Positions 16,747 through 24,701 of a stretch of DNA of 39,584 nt are shown piece after piece. The stretch covers positions 1 through 39,584 of the forward strand of contig JAICKR010000009.1 of NCBI GenBank assembly GCA_025927835.1, in the 5' to 3' direction. Both the position numbers and the translations under genes were made by a program. The notes beneath the pieces are model-generated. The model worked only from the letters and a program-made list of their open reading frames with translations. It searched no databases and was not told where the DNA came from. This DNA comes from Jatrophihabitans sp. (GTDB lineage Bacteria > Actinomycetota > Actinomycetes > Mycobacteriales > Jatrophihabitantaceae). Every line of letters starts with the position of its first letter. Position 1 is the stretch's first letter.

Positions 16747-16799
16747 CCGCTTTCTGTGGGCCTGCCGTGGAGCAGCCGCCGCATGGCACGGTCTCGACG

Positions 16800-16805
16800 T
16801 AACGT
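16800..16805 (+). promoter_or_regulatory. Putative -10 element for the leaderless PAP2 gene at 16812
   Basis: TAACGT lies 6 nt before ATG 16812. The same hexamer and spacing occur before the gene at 23353. Confidence 0.5.
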
Positions 16806-16811
16806 GCCGGG

Positions 16812-17582
16812 ATGCCGTCGTCCCCGGGTGTCGCTGATTCCGCTCCGGTGCCCGCCGCGCCGGCGGATTGGCTGCGCGGCATCATCATCCGCCTTGCGGT
16901 GATCGGTTTCGGCCTGCTTGTTCTCGGGGTGGTGCTGGGCGTCGCGCTCGTCGGCCGACACGGCGGCGGCCCGTTGCAGAGCTGGGACAGCACCGTCGAG
17001 CGTTGGTACATCGTCCATCGCGACGGACTGGTCGGCGTCTCGAAGGTGGTCGCCACGTGGGGCGACGCGGCCCTGTTGGGCGTGATCGCGGTCGCGCTGA
17101 CCGTCGTCTGGCTCGTCGCGGCCCGCTCGCTGCGCGGCCTGGTGCCGATCGTGGCGTACCTCGGCGGCGAGGGTCTGGTGTTCCTGATCCGCACGATCAT
17201 TCATCGGCACCGCCCGCTGACGGCCGACTACCCGGCGCCGCACGCGCTCGCTGGCGTGCACGAGACGAGTTACTCGTTTCCTTCCGGCCATGCCGTCGCC
17301 GTGACCGCATTGCTGTTCGCGGTATTGGGCACCGTCGCGCTGGTCCGGCACTGGCCGTGGATGTGGCTCGTCGCGCTGCTGACGTCCTGCTTCGTCGCCG
17401 ACACGCGCCTGGTGCTGGGCGTGCATTGGTTCAGCGACGTCGCGATCGGCATCCTGCTCGGTCTCGGTTGGGGTGTGGCCGTTGCCTCGATTGCACTGCG
17501 ACTACCGGGACTACCGGCCTCGGACCGGCAGGTATCACACGCCCGCGGCCGTGACGACCGCGTCGGTGATGAAGCCGGCTAG
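16812..17582 (+). CDS. PAP2 family phosphatase (classical type)
   Basis: A 256-residue membrane protein with about six helices. All three phosphatase motifs are present: IRTIIHRHRP, YSFPSGHAVAVT and DTRLVLGVHWFSDV. It should dephosphorylate a lipid pyrophosphate or phosphate such as undecaprenyl pyrophosphate or phosphatidic acid at the membrane surface. It is only distantly related to the two Aur1-like PAP2 proteins in this window. The last 48 bp overlap the convergent ZIP gene and encode a polar tail of no recognisable family. Confidence 0.92.
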   Translation: MPSSPGVADSAPVPAAPADWLRGIIIRLAVIGFGLLVLGVVLGVALVGRHGGGPLQSWDSTVERWYIVHRDGLVGVSKVVATWGDAALLGVIAVALTVVWLVAARSLRGLVPIVAYLGGEGLVFLIRTIIHRHRPLTADYPAPHALAGVHETSYSFPSGHAVAVTALLFAVLGTVALVRHWPWMWLVALLTSCFVADTRLVLGVHWFSDVAIGILLGLGWGVAVASIALRLPGLPASDRQVSHARGRDDRVGDEAG

Positions 17583-18437
17583 CACGCCGATCAGCAGGCC
17601 GTAGGCGAGCAGGTCGTTGCGGCGCGCCTTGGCCGCGACCCCGATGAGTTGGATGACGACGTAAATGATCGAGCCGGCGGCCAGCGTCAGGAACACCACG
17701 CTGACCTGGTCACTGGTGAAGCCGTGCCCGACCCAGGTGCCGATGAACGTCGGGCCGCCGCCGATCGCGGCGAGCCCGAGCAGGTAGCCCCACGACGGGC
17801 GGCGGACGGCTCCGGTCTCGTCGACGTCGCCGGCGAGGGGCGCGACGATGCCGAAGCCCTCGGTCGCGTTGTGCAGCGCGAAGCCGATGACCAGCATGGT
17901 GGCGAGCCCGATCTCGTTGCTGGCCGCCGACTGCCCGATGGCCAGGCCCTCGGCGAAGTTGTGCAGCCCGATGCCGACGGCGATGAGCAGTGCGAGGGTG
18001 CGCGCGCTCGACGCGTGCTCGGCGATGAAGGTCGTGGTCCGGGTGGCGGTGATGACGGTGCCGCTGCCCTGCTCGACGGCGGTCACCGCTTCGGCCGCCG
18101 CGGCCGTCGTGTTCCTGCGCGCACGGGCGCCGAGGTAGCGCTCCCACGCGACGAGCCCGAGCAGGCCGACCGCGAGGCCGCTGATGAACAGGGCGCCGAA
18201 CCCGATCGCGCCGGCGAGCCCGCCGTCGTGCTCGTGCACCTTCGTGAGATCGGCGTCGATCGGCTCCCACGCGGCGGAGAGCACGTCCCACACCAGGAAG
18301 ATCAGCACGCCGACGGCCACGCTGTTGAGCAGGATGCGCATGGTCGGCGCGGAGCGCTTCATCCGCCCCAGCGGCATGCCGAGCAGGATCGTCACGCCGG
18401 CGATGAAGCCCAGCAGCAGCGTCTCTCCGAGACCCAC
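17535..18437 (-). CDS. ZIP-family metal transporter
   Basis: A 300-residue protein with about eight membrane helices. HNFAEGLAIG and HNATEGFGIV are the paired metal-binding motifs of ZIP helices 4 and 5. ZIP proteins import divalent zinc, iron or manganese. A cytoplasmic loop at about 105-145 is Ala/Thr-rich and lacks the usual His cluster (only VHEHDGG earlier). GTG 18437 has GGAGGGG 7 nt upstream, which decides it over TTG 18443. An iron box lies 26 nt upstream, so iron or manganese repression is likely. Confidence 0.9.
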   Translation of the reverse strand: MGLGETLLLGFIAGVTILLGMPLGRMKRSAPTMRILLNSVAVGVLIFLVWDVLSAAWEPIDADLTKVHEHDGGLAGAIGFGALFISGLAVGLLGLVAWERYLGARARRNTTAAAAEAVTAVEQGSGTVITATRTTTFIAEHASSARTLALLIAVGIGLHNFAEGLAIGQSAASNEIGLATMLVIGFALHNATEGFGIVAPLAGDVDETGAVRRPSWGYLLGLAAIGGGPTFIGTWVGHGFTSDQVSVVFLTLAAGSIIYVVIQLIGVAAKARRNDLLAYGLLIGVLAGFITDAVVTAAGV

Positions 18438-18462
18438 GAGCAATCCCCTCCGAGGACGTCAG

Positions 18463-18481
18463 TTAGGCAAGGCTAACCTAG
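18463..18481. promoter_or_regulatory. DtxR/IdeR-type iron box upstream of the ZIP transporter
   Basis: TTAGGCAAGGCTAACCTAG matches the 19-bp consensus TTAGGTTAGCCTAACCTAA at 15 of 19 positions, with both outer half-sites nearly intact. It lies 25 bp before the ZIP start and 33 bp before the divergent GNAT start, so a bound repressor would cover the ZIP promoter region. The metal could be iron (DtxR/IdeR) or manganese (MntR-like). Confidence 0.8.
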
Positions 18482-18514
18482 GCGGGCTGAGTAGCTACCT
18501 GCAACCATTCCCCG

Positions 18515-19006
18515 ATGATGCAGATCGCTCCCATGCAGGACCGACACGCGGACGCGGTGCTGCGGATCTACCGGTCCGGCATCGACGAGGGCGACGCGAC
18601 GTTCGAGACGGCAGCGCCGTCCTGGGCCGCGTTCGACGCGGGCAGGCTCGCCGCGCACCGCTTCGTCGCCCTCGACGGCGACCGGGTGCTCGGCTGGGTG
18701 GCCGCGAGTGCCACGTCGACCCGACCGGTCTACGCCGGCGTCATCGAGCACTCGGTGTACGTGGCGCCCGACGCGCGCGGCCGCGGCGTCGGTCGCGCAC
18801 TGCTCGACGCGCTCATCGCCTCCACCGAGGCAGCCGGCGTCTGGACGATCGAGTCGGGCATCTTCCCGGAGAACGAGGCGAGCCTGGCGCTGCATCTCGG
18901 GGCCGGGTTCCGTGAGGTCGGGCTGCGCGAGCGGATCGGCGCACATCACGGCGTATGGCGCGACGTCGTGCTGATCGAACGGCGTAGCGCGATCACTGGT
19001 AGGTGA
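18515..19006 (+). CDS. GNAT acetyltransferase, phosphinothricin-acetyltransferase-like
   Basis: A 163-residue GNAT. FVALDGDRVLGWVAAS, YVAPDARGRGVGRALLDALI (acetyl-CoA loop RGRGVG) and the ending NEASLALHLGAGFREVGLRERIG resemble the Pat/YncA group, whose members acetylate amino groups of methionine derivatives or phosphinothricin. The real substrate is unknown. ATG 18515 or ATG 18518 could start it. Its start lies close to the iron box of the divergent ZIP gene, but no hint of iron-related function is seen. Confidence 0.87.
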   Translation: MMQIAPMQDRHADAVLRIYRSGIDEGDATFETAAPSWAAFDAGRLAAHRFVALDGDRVLGWVAASATSTRPVYAGVIEHSVYVAPDARGRGVGRALLDALIASTEAAGVWTIESGIFPENEASLALHLGAGFREVGLRERIGAHHGVWRDVVLIERRSAITGR

Positions 19007-19042
19007 TGCCGCTCCGCTAATGGTTCGCTCCGCAAGCGTCGC

Positions 19043-20524
19043 TCATGCGTACGCGTAGTCGTCGACCGGGAAGCTGCCGGCTTCGCGGAACGCGTTGATC
19101 GTCGAGGTCGGGCGCAGGATCGCGGCCTCGCCGTGCTGGTTGAAGTAGTAGCTGCGCGCCGTCGAGCACGCCCCGAGGGAGAACACCGAGTCGCCGAGCT
19201 TGTCGGTGACCCACTCGAGGAACTTCGCATTCGCGTCGTCTCGCACCTCGAACGTCGTCGCACCGCGCTTGTCCAGTTCGCCGAAGAGGCGCTGCATGTG
19301 CCGCATCTGCGCCTCGATGGTCGTGAAGTACGACAGCCCGCTGTACGAGTACGGGCTGGCCAGCGACAGGTAGTTCGGGAAGGCCGGGATCGCGATGCCT
19401 TCGTAGGCCTGGAAGCGGTTCTCCCGCCACCACTTGCCGAGGTTGCGCCCGTCCCGGCCGATGATCTCCAGCGCCGGGAAGTTGGTGTCCCAGATGTTGA
19501 AGCCGGTCGCCAGGATCAGCGTGTCGATCTCGGTCTTCGCGCCGTCGGTCGTGACGATGCCGTCCGCTTCGACGTGGTCGATCGGCGTGGTCTCGAGGCG
19601 CACGTTCGGCCGGTTGAACGTCGGGTAGTACGTGTTCGAGAACGTCGGCCGCTTGCAGCCGAAGTCGTAGTCCGGCGTCAGCTTGCGGCGCAGCTCCGGA
19701 TCCTTGATCTGCCGGTGCAGATGACTCTTCGCCATCCGGGCCGCGGCGCGGTTGAGCACCTGCGCCTGCCGGAAGTGCAGCACCGCGCTGATCATCAGCA
19801 GCTCGAGCACGCTCGAGTTGGCGAGCCGCGCGACCCGCTGGGTGATCGGCAGCCGGGCGAAGACCCGCTGCACGGCGTTGGGGATGTCGCCGTCCACCTT
19901 CGGCGTCACCCAGATCGGGGTGCGTTGGTAGACCGTGAGCTCGTCGAGCACCCGCGCGACCTCGGGGATCAGCTGCACCGCGGTGGCACCGGTGCCGATG
20001 ATCGCGGCGCGCTTGCCGCGCAGGTCGTACGCGTCGTCCCAGGCAGCGGTGTGGATCACCTTGCCGGCGAACGACTCGATGCCGGCGATGTCGGGCGTGT
20101 TCGGCTGGGAGAGGAAGCCGGTCGCGGTGAGCAGGTAGCGCGCGGCCACGGTCTCGCCGTCGCGTAGCTGCACCACCCAGTGCGCCGCATCCGCGTCCCA
20201 CTGCGCGTTGTCGACCGTCGCGCCGAAACGCATGTAGCGGCGCAGCTCGTACTTGTCCGCCACATGCTCGGCGTAGCGCTTGAGCTCGGCACCTGGGGCG
20301 AACAGCCGCGACCAGTACGGGTTCGGCTCGAACGAGTACGAGTACGTGACCGAGGCGATGTCGACGGCCAGGCCGGGGTAGCGGTTGACGTGCCAGGTGC
20401 CGCCGAGGTCGTCCTCGCGTTCGAGGATGACCAGGTCGTCGATGCCCATCCGGTTGAGCTGGATCGCCGCACCCATGCCGCCGAAGCCGGCGCCGACGAT
20501 CACCGCGTCGTGGACGTGTTGCAT
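19043..20524 (-). CDS. Flavin monooxygenase of the Baeyer-Villiger type
   Basis: A 493-residue class B flavoprotein monooxygenase. FAD-binding GAGFGG (11-16), GGTWHVNRYPG (41-51), the Baeyer-Villiger fingerprint FAGKVIHTAAWD (152-163, FXGXXXHXXXW[P/D]), NADPH-binding GTGATA (177-182) and ATGF near 355 are all visible. It should insert oxygen next to ketones or oxidise heteroatoms; the substrate is unknown. GAGGAG 6 nt before ATG 20524 decides the start. It follows the two-component genes on the same strand after 50 bp. Confidence 0.92.
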   Translation of the reverse strand: MQHVHDAVIVGAGFGGMGAAIQLNRMGIDDLVILEREDDLGGTWHVNRYPGLAVDIASVTYSYSFEPNPYWSRLFAPGAELKRYAEHVADKYELRRYMRFGATVDNAQWDADAAHWVVQLRDGETVAARYLLTATGFLSQPNTPDIAGIESFAGKVIHTAAWDDAYDLRGKRAAIIGTGATAVQLIPEVARVLDELTVYQRTPIWVTPKVDGDIPNAVQRVFARLPITQRVARLANSSVLELLMISAVLHFRQAQVLNRAAARMAKSHLHRQIKDPELRRKLTPDYDFGCKRPTFSNTYYPTFNRPNVRLETTPIDHVEADGIVTTDGAKTEIDTLILATGFNIWDTNFPALEIIGRDGRNLGKWWRENRFQAYEGIAIPAFPNYLSLASPYSYSGLSYFTTIEAQMRHMQRLFGELDKRGATTFEVRDDANAKFLEWVTDKLGDSVFSLGACSTARSYYFNQHGEAAILRPTSTINAFREAGSFPVDDYAYA

Positions 20525-20574
20525 GCGCATCTCCTCGCGTCTCCGCGGGTACCTGCGACGCACCGTATCAGTAA

Positions 20575-21213
20575 TCAGCCGGTCGGCGGTGTGAGCCCTC
20601 TCGCGCGCAGCGCCGCCTGGGTACGGTCGGCCGCCTGCAACTTGTCGAGGATGCGCGAGACGTGGTTCTGCACGGTCTTGAGCGAGACGTCCAGCTGCCT
20701 TGCGATGTTTTTGTTGGACATGCCGTCGGCGAGCAGCGCGAGCACCTCGCGCTCGCGCGGCGTCAACTCGTCCTCCCCCGCGGCGACCTGCGGCGGCGCC
20801 GTGGGCGGAGCGGCTAGCCGCTGCGCGATGCCTGCGCCGAACACTGCTCCGCCGGCGGCGACCGTGCGGATGGCCGCACTGATCTCGTCCGACGGCGCGC
20901 CCTTGAGCACGTAGCCGCGAGCCCCGGCGCGCAGCGCGGCGAGCACCGCATCGTCGTCGTCGACCATCGTGACCACGAGGACGGCGGTCGCCGGCGCGAT
21001 CTCGAGCACCTGCCGGGTCCCCTCGACACCGGACGCGCCCGGGAGGTTCAGGTCCATCAACACCACGTCGGGCGGGTCGGCGCGCACCGCCGCCAACCCG
21101 TCCTCCGCGGTACCGACCGAAGCGACGAGCTCGACGTCGGGCAGCGTGCCGAGCAGGCCCGCCAATCCGTCCCGGAAAAGCGGGTGGTCGTCGACGACGA
21201 GGACGCGGGTCAT
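20575..21213 (-). CDS. NarL/LuxR-family response regulator
   Basis: A 212-residue two-domain regulator. The receiver domain has DDH near the start, VLMDLNLPG with phospho-acceptor Asp54, and VLKGAP with the conserved Lys. The C-terminal LuxR helix-turn-helix (about 145-205) reads LTPREREVLALLADGMSNKNIARQLDVSLKTVQNHVSRIL. Its ATG overlaps the stop of the kinase gene by 4 bp, marking them as a pair. Confidence 0.95.
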   Translation of the reverse strand: MTRVLVVDDHPLFRDGLAGLLGTLPDVELVASVGTAEDGLAAVRADPPDVVLMDLNLPGASGVEGTRQVLEIAPATAVLVVTMVDDDDAVLAALRAGARGYVLKGAPSDEISAAIRTVAAGGAVFGAGIAQRLAAPPTAPPQVAAGEDELTPREREVLALLADGMSNKNIARQLDVSLKTVQNHVSRILDKLQAADRTQAALRARGLTPPTG

Positions 21214-23237
21214 GGCGCCTGCCTTCCTGCGACCAGCGGCCGCGTCGGCAGCCGCGCGGTCACCTGCACACCGCGCCGGGTCGCGGTGACCGTGAGCGAC
21301 CCGCCGAGTTCCTCCGCACGTTCGCGCATGGTCGCGAGCCCGTTGCCGGTACCGGCCGTGTCGAGCAGACCGGTGCCGTCGTCGGTCACCTCGACCCCGA
21401 GCTCGCCGTCACCGACGGTCAGCGACACGCAGCACTGCCGGGCTGCTGCGTGCTTGATGACGTTCGTGACGGCTTCGAGCACGATCCGGAAGGCGGCCAC
21501 CTCGACCGCGGCGGGCAGCCCATTGAGGTCGCCGGTGACCTGGACGTCGGGCGTGACACCCGCCGCCCGGGTGAGCCGGTCGACCGCCTGCCGGCAGGCA
21601 CCCTCGAGACCCAGCTCGTCCAACGCGGGCGGGCGCAGGCCCTCGACGATCCGGCGCACGTCGACGACGGTGGCGCGGATCTCGTCGCTGAGCTCGTGCA
21701 GCTGCGCGGCCGCCGTGTCCGCGCCCTCGGGCAGCAGCGTCCGCGCCGTCTCGGTCTTGAGCGTCAGCCCGGCCAGCGCGGGGCCGATGCCGTCGTGCAG
21801 GTCGCGGCGCAGCCGGCGGCGCTCCTCCTCGCGCGCGACGACGAGCTTCTCGCGTGCGTGTTGCAGGTCGTGGGCCAGCGCCCGTGCGTGCACGGTCGCC
21901 CCGAGCTGCCGGGCGAGGTCGTGCACGAGCCGCTGCTCGGACTCGGCGAGCTGACGACCGGGGAGCTCATAACCCAGCTCGCCGACGACGACGCCGTAGG
22001 CGAGCAGTGGCGTCGACTGGGTGGCCCGCTCCGGCGTCCCGGCCAGCACGGTGCCGTCGAGGTCACGGACGCTGATGGCGCGCAGATCGAGTTCGCGAGC
22101 GAGCTCGGCGACCGCCGCGTCCAGCAGCTTGTCGACGTCGGCGGCGGCGGCGAGCTGGGCGGCGAGGCCGGTGAGCACCTCGTACGGTTCGTGCCAGCGT
22201 CCGTAGACCACCCGGCGCACGAGTCGCTGCATCCGGTCGCGCAGCGGCACGAGCACGAGCGCGGCCACCGCCGCGGCGATCGCCGGCGGCCACCAGTCAC
22301 GCCGGTCCGGGCTCAGCGCCGCCGCGGCCAACACCACGACGACGTAGACGGCAACGGTGCTCACCGTCATGAGCACCAGCAGGATCGTCCGGTTCGCGGC
22401 GCGGCGCAGGTCGTACAGGCCGTGGTTGAGGGTGGCCACGGCGACCGCGAACGGCACCGGCATCGCCGCGAAGCCGAACAGCCATCGCGGCGGGCCGCTG
22501 CCGGCGACGGCGATCACCCAGATCAGCGTGCCGACGAGGAAGAGCACGGTGACGATGGCCGCGCACGCGAACAGCAGCAGTTGCTGGCGCACGATCGGGC
22601 CGCCGCGCCGCCACCGACTCACCAGACCGGCGAGGGCACCGAGCCCGGCCACCGCGATGAGCAGCGTGCCGAAGATGTCGAGCGCCTGCAGGTTGTCGCC
22701 GAGCGAGCCGTCCGGGGTGAACGGCCCGTGCCACTGCTCCCCGAGTCGCGTCTCGATCGGCGCGACGAGCCCACCGGCGACGTTCACCGCGACTGCGGCG
22801 AGCAGCGTCCATTTCAGCCAGTGCCACCGCGGACCGGGCAACGCGCCGTCCGGGTAGTAGGCCGGCACGGCCGCATAGCCGACGAGCGCGCCCAGAGTGC
22901 GTGCGGTGACGCCGAACGTGACCAGGTACGGCGCGGCGCCGTTCGTGGCGATGGTGTGGACGCCGGCTTCGGTGAGCGGCTCGGCCACTCCGCTGATTGC
23001 GGCGCCACCGAGGACGAGCCAGCCGAGCAGGTTCGCCGGGCCGGCGAGCGTGATCACCGCGCCGATCACTGCCGCGATGCCGATGACGACGGCCGTCGCC
23101 ACCTCGTCGCTGTACTGGCCGCCGTGCCCGTGATCGACGGCGGCTGCGGCGACCGAGCCGGCGATCGCGAGGGCGCCGAGCACAGCGACCGCCGCCGTGC
23201 GATACGCACCGCGGCGGCCGTCCCTCCCGGGCTGCAT
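21210..23237 (-). CDS. NarX/LiaS-type membrane sensor histidine kinase
   Basis: A 675-residue kinase. About nine hydrophobic segments fill residues 15-330; a GAF-like region (about 350-450) follows; then a HisKA_3 dimerisation domain with EEERRRLRRDLHDGIGPALAGL (phospho-His near 475); then HATPase with EAVTNVIKHA, DDGTG and GNGLATMRERAEELGG. The long multi-helix sensor suggests a membrane or lipid-soluble signal. It acts on the response regulator that overlaps its end. ATG 23237 is chosen since the frame before it is neither hydrophobic nor typical. Confidence 0.93.
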   Translation of the reverse strand: MQPGRDGRRGAYRTAAVAVLGALAIAGSVAAAAVDHGHGGQYSDEVATAVVIGIAAVIGAVITLAGPANLLGWLVLGGAAISGVAEPLTEAGVHTIATNGAAPYLVTFGVTARTLGALVGYAAVPAYYPDGALPGPRWHWLKWTLLAAVAVNVAGGLVAPIETRLGEQWHGPFTPDGSLGDNLQALDIFGTLLIAVAGLGALAGLVSRWRRGGPIVRQQLLLFACAAIVTVLFLVGTLIWVIAVAGSGPPRWLFGFAAMPVPFAVAVATLNHGLYDLRRAANRTILLVLMTVSTVAVYVVVVLAAAALSPDRRDWWPPAIAAAVAALVLVPLRDRMQRLVRRVVYGRWHEPYEVLTGLAAQLAAAADVDKLLDAAVAELARELDLRAISVRDLDGTVLAGTPERATQSTPLLAYGVVVGELGYELPGRQLAESEQRLVHDLARQLGATVHARALAHDLQHAREKLVVAREEERRRLRRDLHDGIGPALAGLTLKTETARTLLPEGADTAAAQLHELSDEIRATVVDVRRIVEGLRPPALDELGLEGACRQAVDRLTRAAGVTPDVQVTGDLNGLPAAVEVAAFRIVLEAVTNVIKHAAARQCCVSLTVGDGELGVEVTDDGTGLLDTAGTGNGLATMRERAEELGGSLTVTATRRGVQVTARLPTRPLVAGRQAP

Positions 23238-23319
23238 CGGGCAATGATCACCCCGAAACCGGCCGTGCAGAAGAGGCCGTTTCCCACAGCGTCCGGGAAG
23301 ATTTCCCGCCACGATTGCT

Positions 23320-23346
23320 TGACACGAAGTGATCTTGGATTAACGT
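23320..23346 (+). promoter_or_regulatory. Putative promoter of the small unknown gene at 23353
   Basis: TTGACA (23320-23325) and TAACGT (23341-23346) are 15 nt apart, slightly short, and TAACGT is 6 nt before GTG 23353. It is one of the few sites in the window with a consensus -35. Confidence 0.5.
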
Positions 23347-23352
23347 CGGGTG

Positions 23353-23802
23353 GTGATCGTTTCGAACCGGCGGCGATTGCTGTACTACTTCGCGCCGCGG
23401 GCCGGGCTGGCCGAGCTGGTCGCGAGCGAACGGCTGCCCGTCGACTCGCCGATCCCGAGATCATGGCCCGCGCGCTTGGTGCGCAAGCCGATCACCGTCG
23501 TCTGGCTGAGCGATCTCGGCGAACTCACGCCGGAACAGGCCGCGGGTGCGGCCATGGTGCGACCCGGAGTCACCGGAACGGCCGCCACGCTCGCCCGGAT
23601 CACCGTGTCGGTGCCGGACGCGCAGTACTGGACACGCTGGGCCGAATGGCACGCGATCAGCCGGCACTGGCAGGAAGAACTCGACTCCGACGCAGGCGGG
23701 TTGAGCGGGCGCTGGTGGGTGGTATCGCGGCCGATCCCGGCGTCGCAGTGGGTCAAGGTCGAGCCGCGACCCGCCGGTCAGTCGGCGAACGCCCGGGCAT
23801 AG
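23353..23802 (+). CDS. Small protein of unknown function, possible ADP-ribosyltransferase-like fold
   Basis: About 149 residues, soluble. I do not recognise a named family with certainty. The layout LLYYFAPRAGLAELVASERL ... ITVVWLSDLGELT recalls YHFT...L-I-G...VWLS proteins related to the KptA/ADP-ribosyltransferase fold, but no catalytic set can be confirmed. The rest is Trp-rich (ARITVSVPDAQYWTRWAEWH, RWWVVSRPIPASQWVKVE). The upstream promoter-like sequence and good codon use support a real gene. Its end overlaps the convergent SRPBCC gene by 25 bp. Confidence 0.6.
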   Translation: MIVSNRRRLLYYFAPRAGLAELVASERLPVDSPIPRSWPARLVRKPITVVWLSDLGELTPEQAAGAAMVRPGVTGTAATLARITVSVPDAQYWTRWAEWHAISRHWQEELDSDAGGLSGRWWVVSRPIPASQWVKVEPRPAGQSANARA

Positions 23803-24257
23803 GCAGCCAGGCAGAAGTCCCACCCGCCAGGCGAATCGACGGTTCCGCGCACCGCCGGTGCGTCCGTGCCGTGCGCCTGGAAGCCGCGGTGTTCGAGCAC
23901 GACCTCGGTGCCGCCCGCTACCGCGGCAAAGCGCACCTCGACCTCGCTCGCGTGCTCGGGATCGGGGTCGAACTGCCAATTCGCGGTGAGGTGCCACGCA
24001 AGCACGAGGCGGTGCGGCGGTTCGTAGGCGAGTACCCGCCCGGTGTCGCACTGCGCGCCGTCGACGCCGATCTCGTACCAGCGGCCGCCGGCACGCGGCT
24101 CGACCACGAAGTCGGCCATGTCCGACTCGCCGATGCTGTACTCCTTCGGCCACCACGAGCCGATGCGGTCGGCAAACACCTGGAACGCACGCTCCGGCGC
24201 TGCCGGCACCGTGATCACGCGGCGCACCACGTCCAACGTCTCAACGGGTTCTGCCAT
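23778..24257 (-). CDS. AHSA1/SRPBCC-family protein paired with ArsR regulator
   Basis: A 159-residue START-like protein: RRVITVPAAPERAFQVFADRIGSWWPKEYSIG, EPRAGGRWYEIGVDGAQCDTGRVLAYEPPHRLVLAWHL and the strand VRFAAVAGGTEVVLEHRGF are typical AHSA1 features. Such proteins often follow an ArsR gene and probably bind a small hydrophobic ligand. ATG 24257 overlaps the ArsR 3' end by 17 bp, so the two are translated together; GTG 24266 is an alternative with a weaker position. Confidence 0.9.
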   Translation of the reverse strand: MAEPVETLDVVRRVITVPAAPERAFQVFADRIGSWWPKEYSIGESDMADFVVEPRAGGRWYEIGVDGAQCDTGRVLAYEPPHRLVLAWHLTANWQFDPDPEHASEVEVRFAAVAGGTEVVLEHRGFQAHGTDAPAVRGTVDSPGGWDFCLAAYARAFAD

Positions 24258-24597
24258 TGTCGTCACCTTTCGTCTCGTCCTCGCCCGGCTCGTCGAAGAC
24301 CGCGGCGTACGCGGACAGCGCCCGATCCCACATCAGGTCGAGGTATTCGCGGATCGCGCGCACCGCGTCCGGGACGACGCGGTACACACGGCGGGTGCCG
24401 ATCGCCTCGTCGGTCACCAGCCCGGAGCCCTTGAGCAACTTGAGGTGCTGCGAGACCGCGGGCCGGCTGATCGGCAGGGTGGCGGCCAACTCACCGACCG
24501 CCTGCGGCTTGCGCGCGAGGCTCTCCACGATTGCCCTGCGCGACGGGTCCCCCAGCGCGTCCAGTGCGAGCGCACCGCGGCTTTGGTAAGTAGCCAC
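24241..24597 (-). CDS. ArsR-family transcriptional regulator
   Basis: A 118-residue winged-helix protein: ALDALGDPSRRAIVESLARKPQAVGELAATLPISRPAVSQHLKLLKGSGLVTDEAIGTRRVYRV. It lacks the CXC metal site of arsenic sensors, as expected for the ArsR type linked to AHSA1 proteins. Its GTG start lies 7 nt from TAGCTT, which is inside a palindrome, so the gene is probably autoregulated and leaderless. Confidence 0.93.
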   Translation of the reverse strand: MATYQSRGALALDALGDPSRRAIVESLARKPQAVGELAATLPISRPAVSQHLKLLKGSGLVTDEAIGTRRVYRVVPDAVRAIREYLDLMWDRALSAYAAVFDEPGEDETKGDDNGRTR

Positions 24598-24621
24598 GAA
24601 CGGTAAGCTAGCACTTACCAA
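24583..24621. promoter_or_regulatory. Likely ArsR operator over the arsR promoter
   Basis: Three copies of the half-site GGTAAG/CTTACC occur: 24585-24590, 24602-24607 and, inverted, 24614-24619. The last two form an 18-bp palindrome with a 6-bp centre. The longer inverted match TTGGTAAG/CTTACCAA joins the outer two. The minus-strand -10 TAGCTT (24605-24610, 7 nt before GTG 24597) lies within the palindrome, and the first half-site is within the first codons, so a bound dimer would block transcription. Confidence 0.7.
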
Positions 24622-24642
24622 GCGTCTCCGCCACCGCGAGTT

Positions 24643-24682
24643 GTCCGCCCCTAGGTATGCGTGGGCGTGCCTAGGGGCGGAC
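24643..24682. terminator. Hairpin after the adhesin-like gene, likely terminator
   Basis: A 13-bp perfect inverted repeat (24643-24655 with 24670-24682, arm GTCCGCCCCTAGG) encloses a 14-nt loop. It lies 19 nt downstream of the adhesin stop and separates that gene from the arsR promoter on the same strand. No U-tract follows. Confidence 0.65.
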
Positions 24683-24701
24683 GACTCGGAGGGGGCGGGA
24701 A

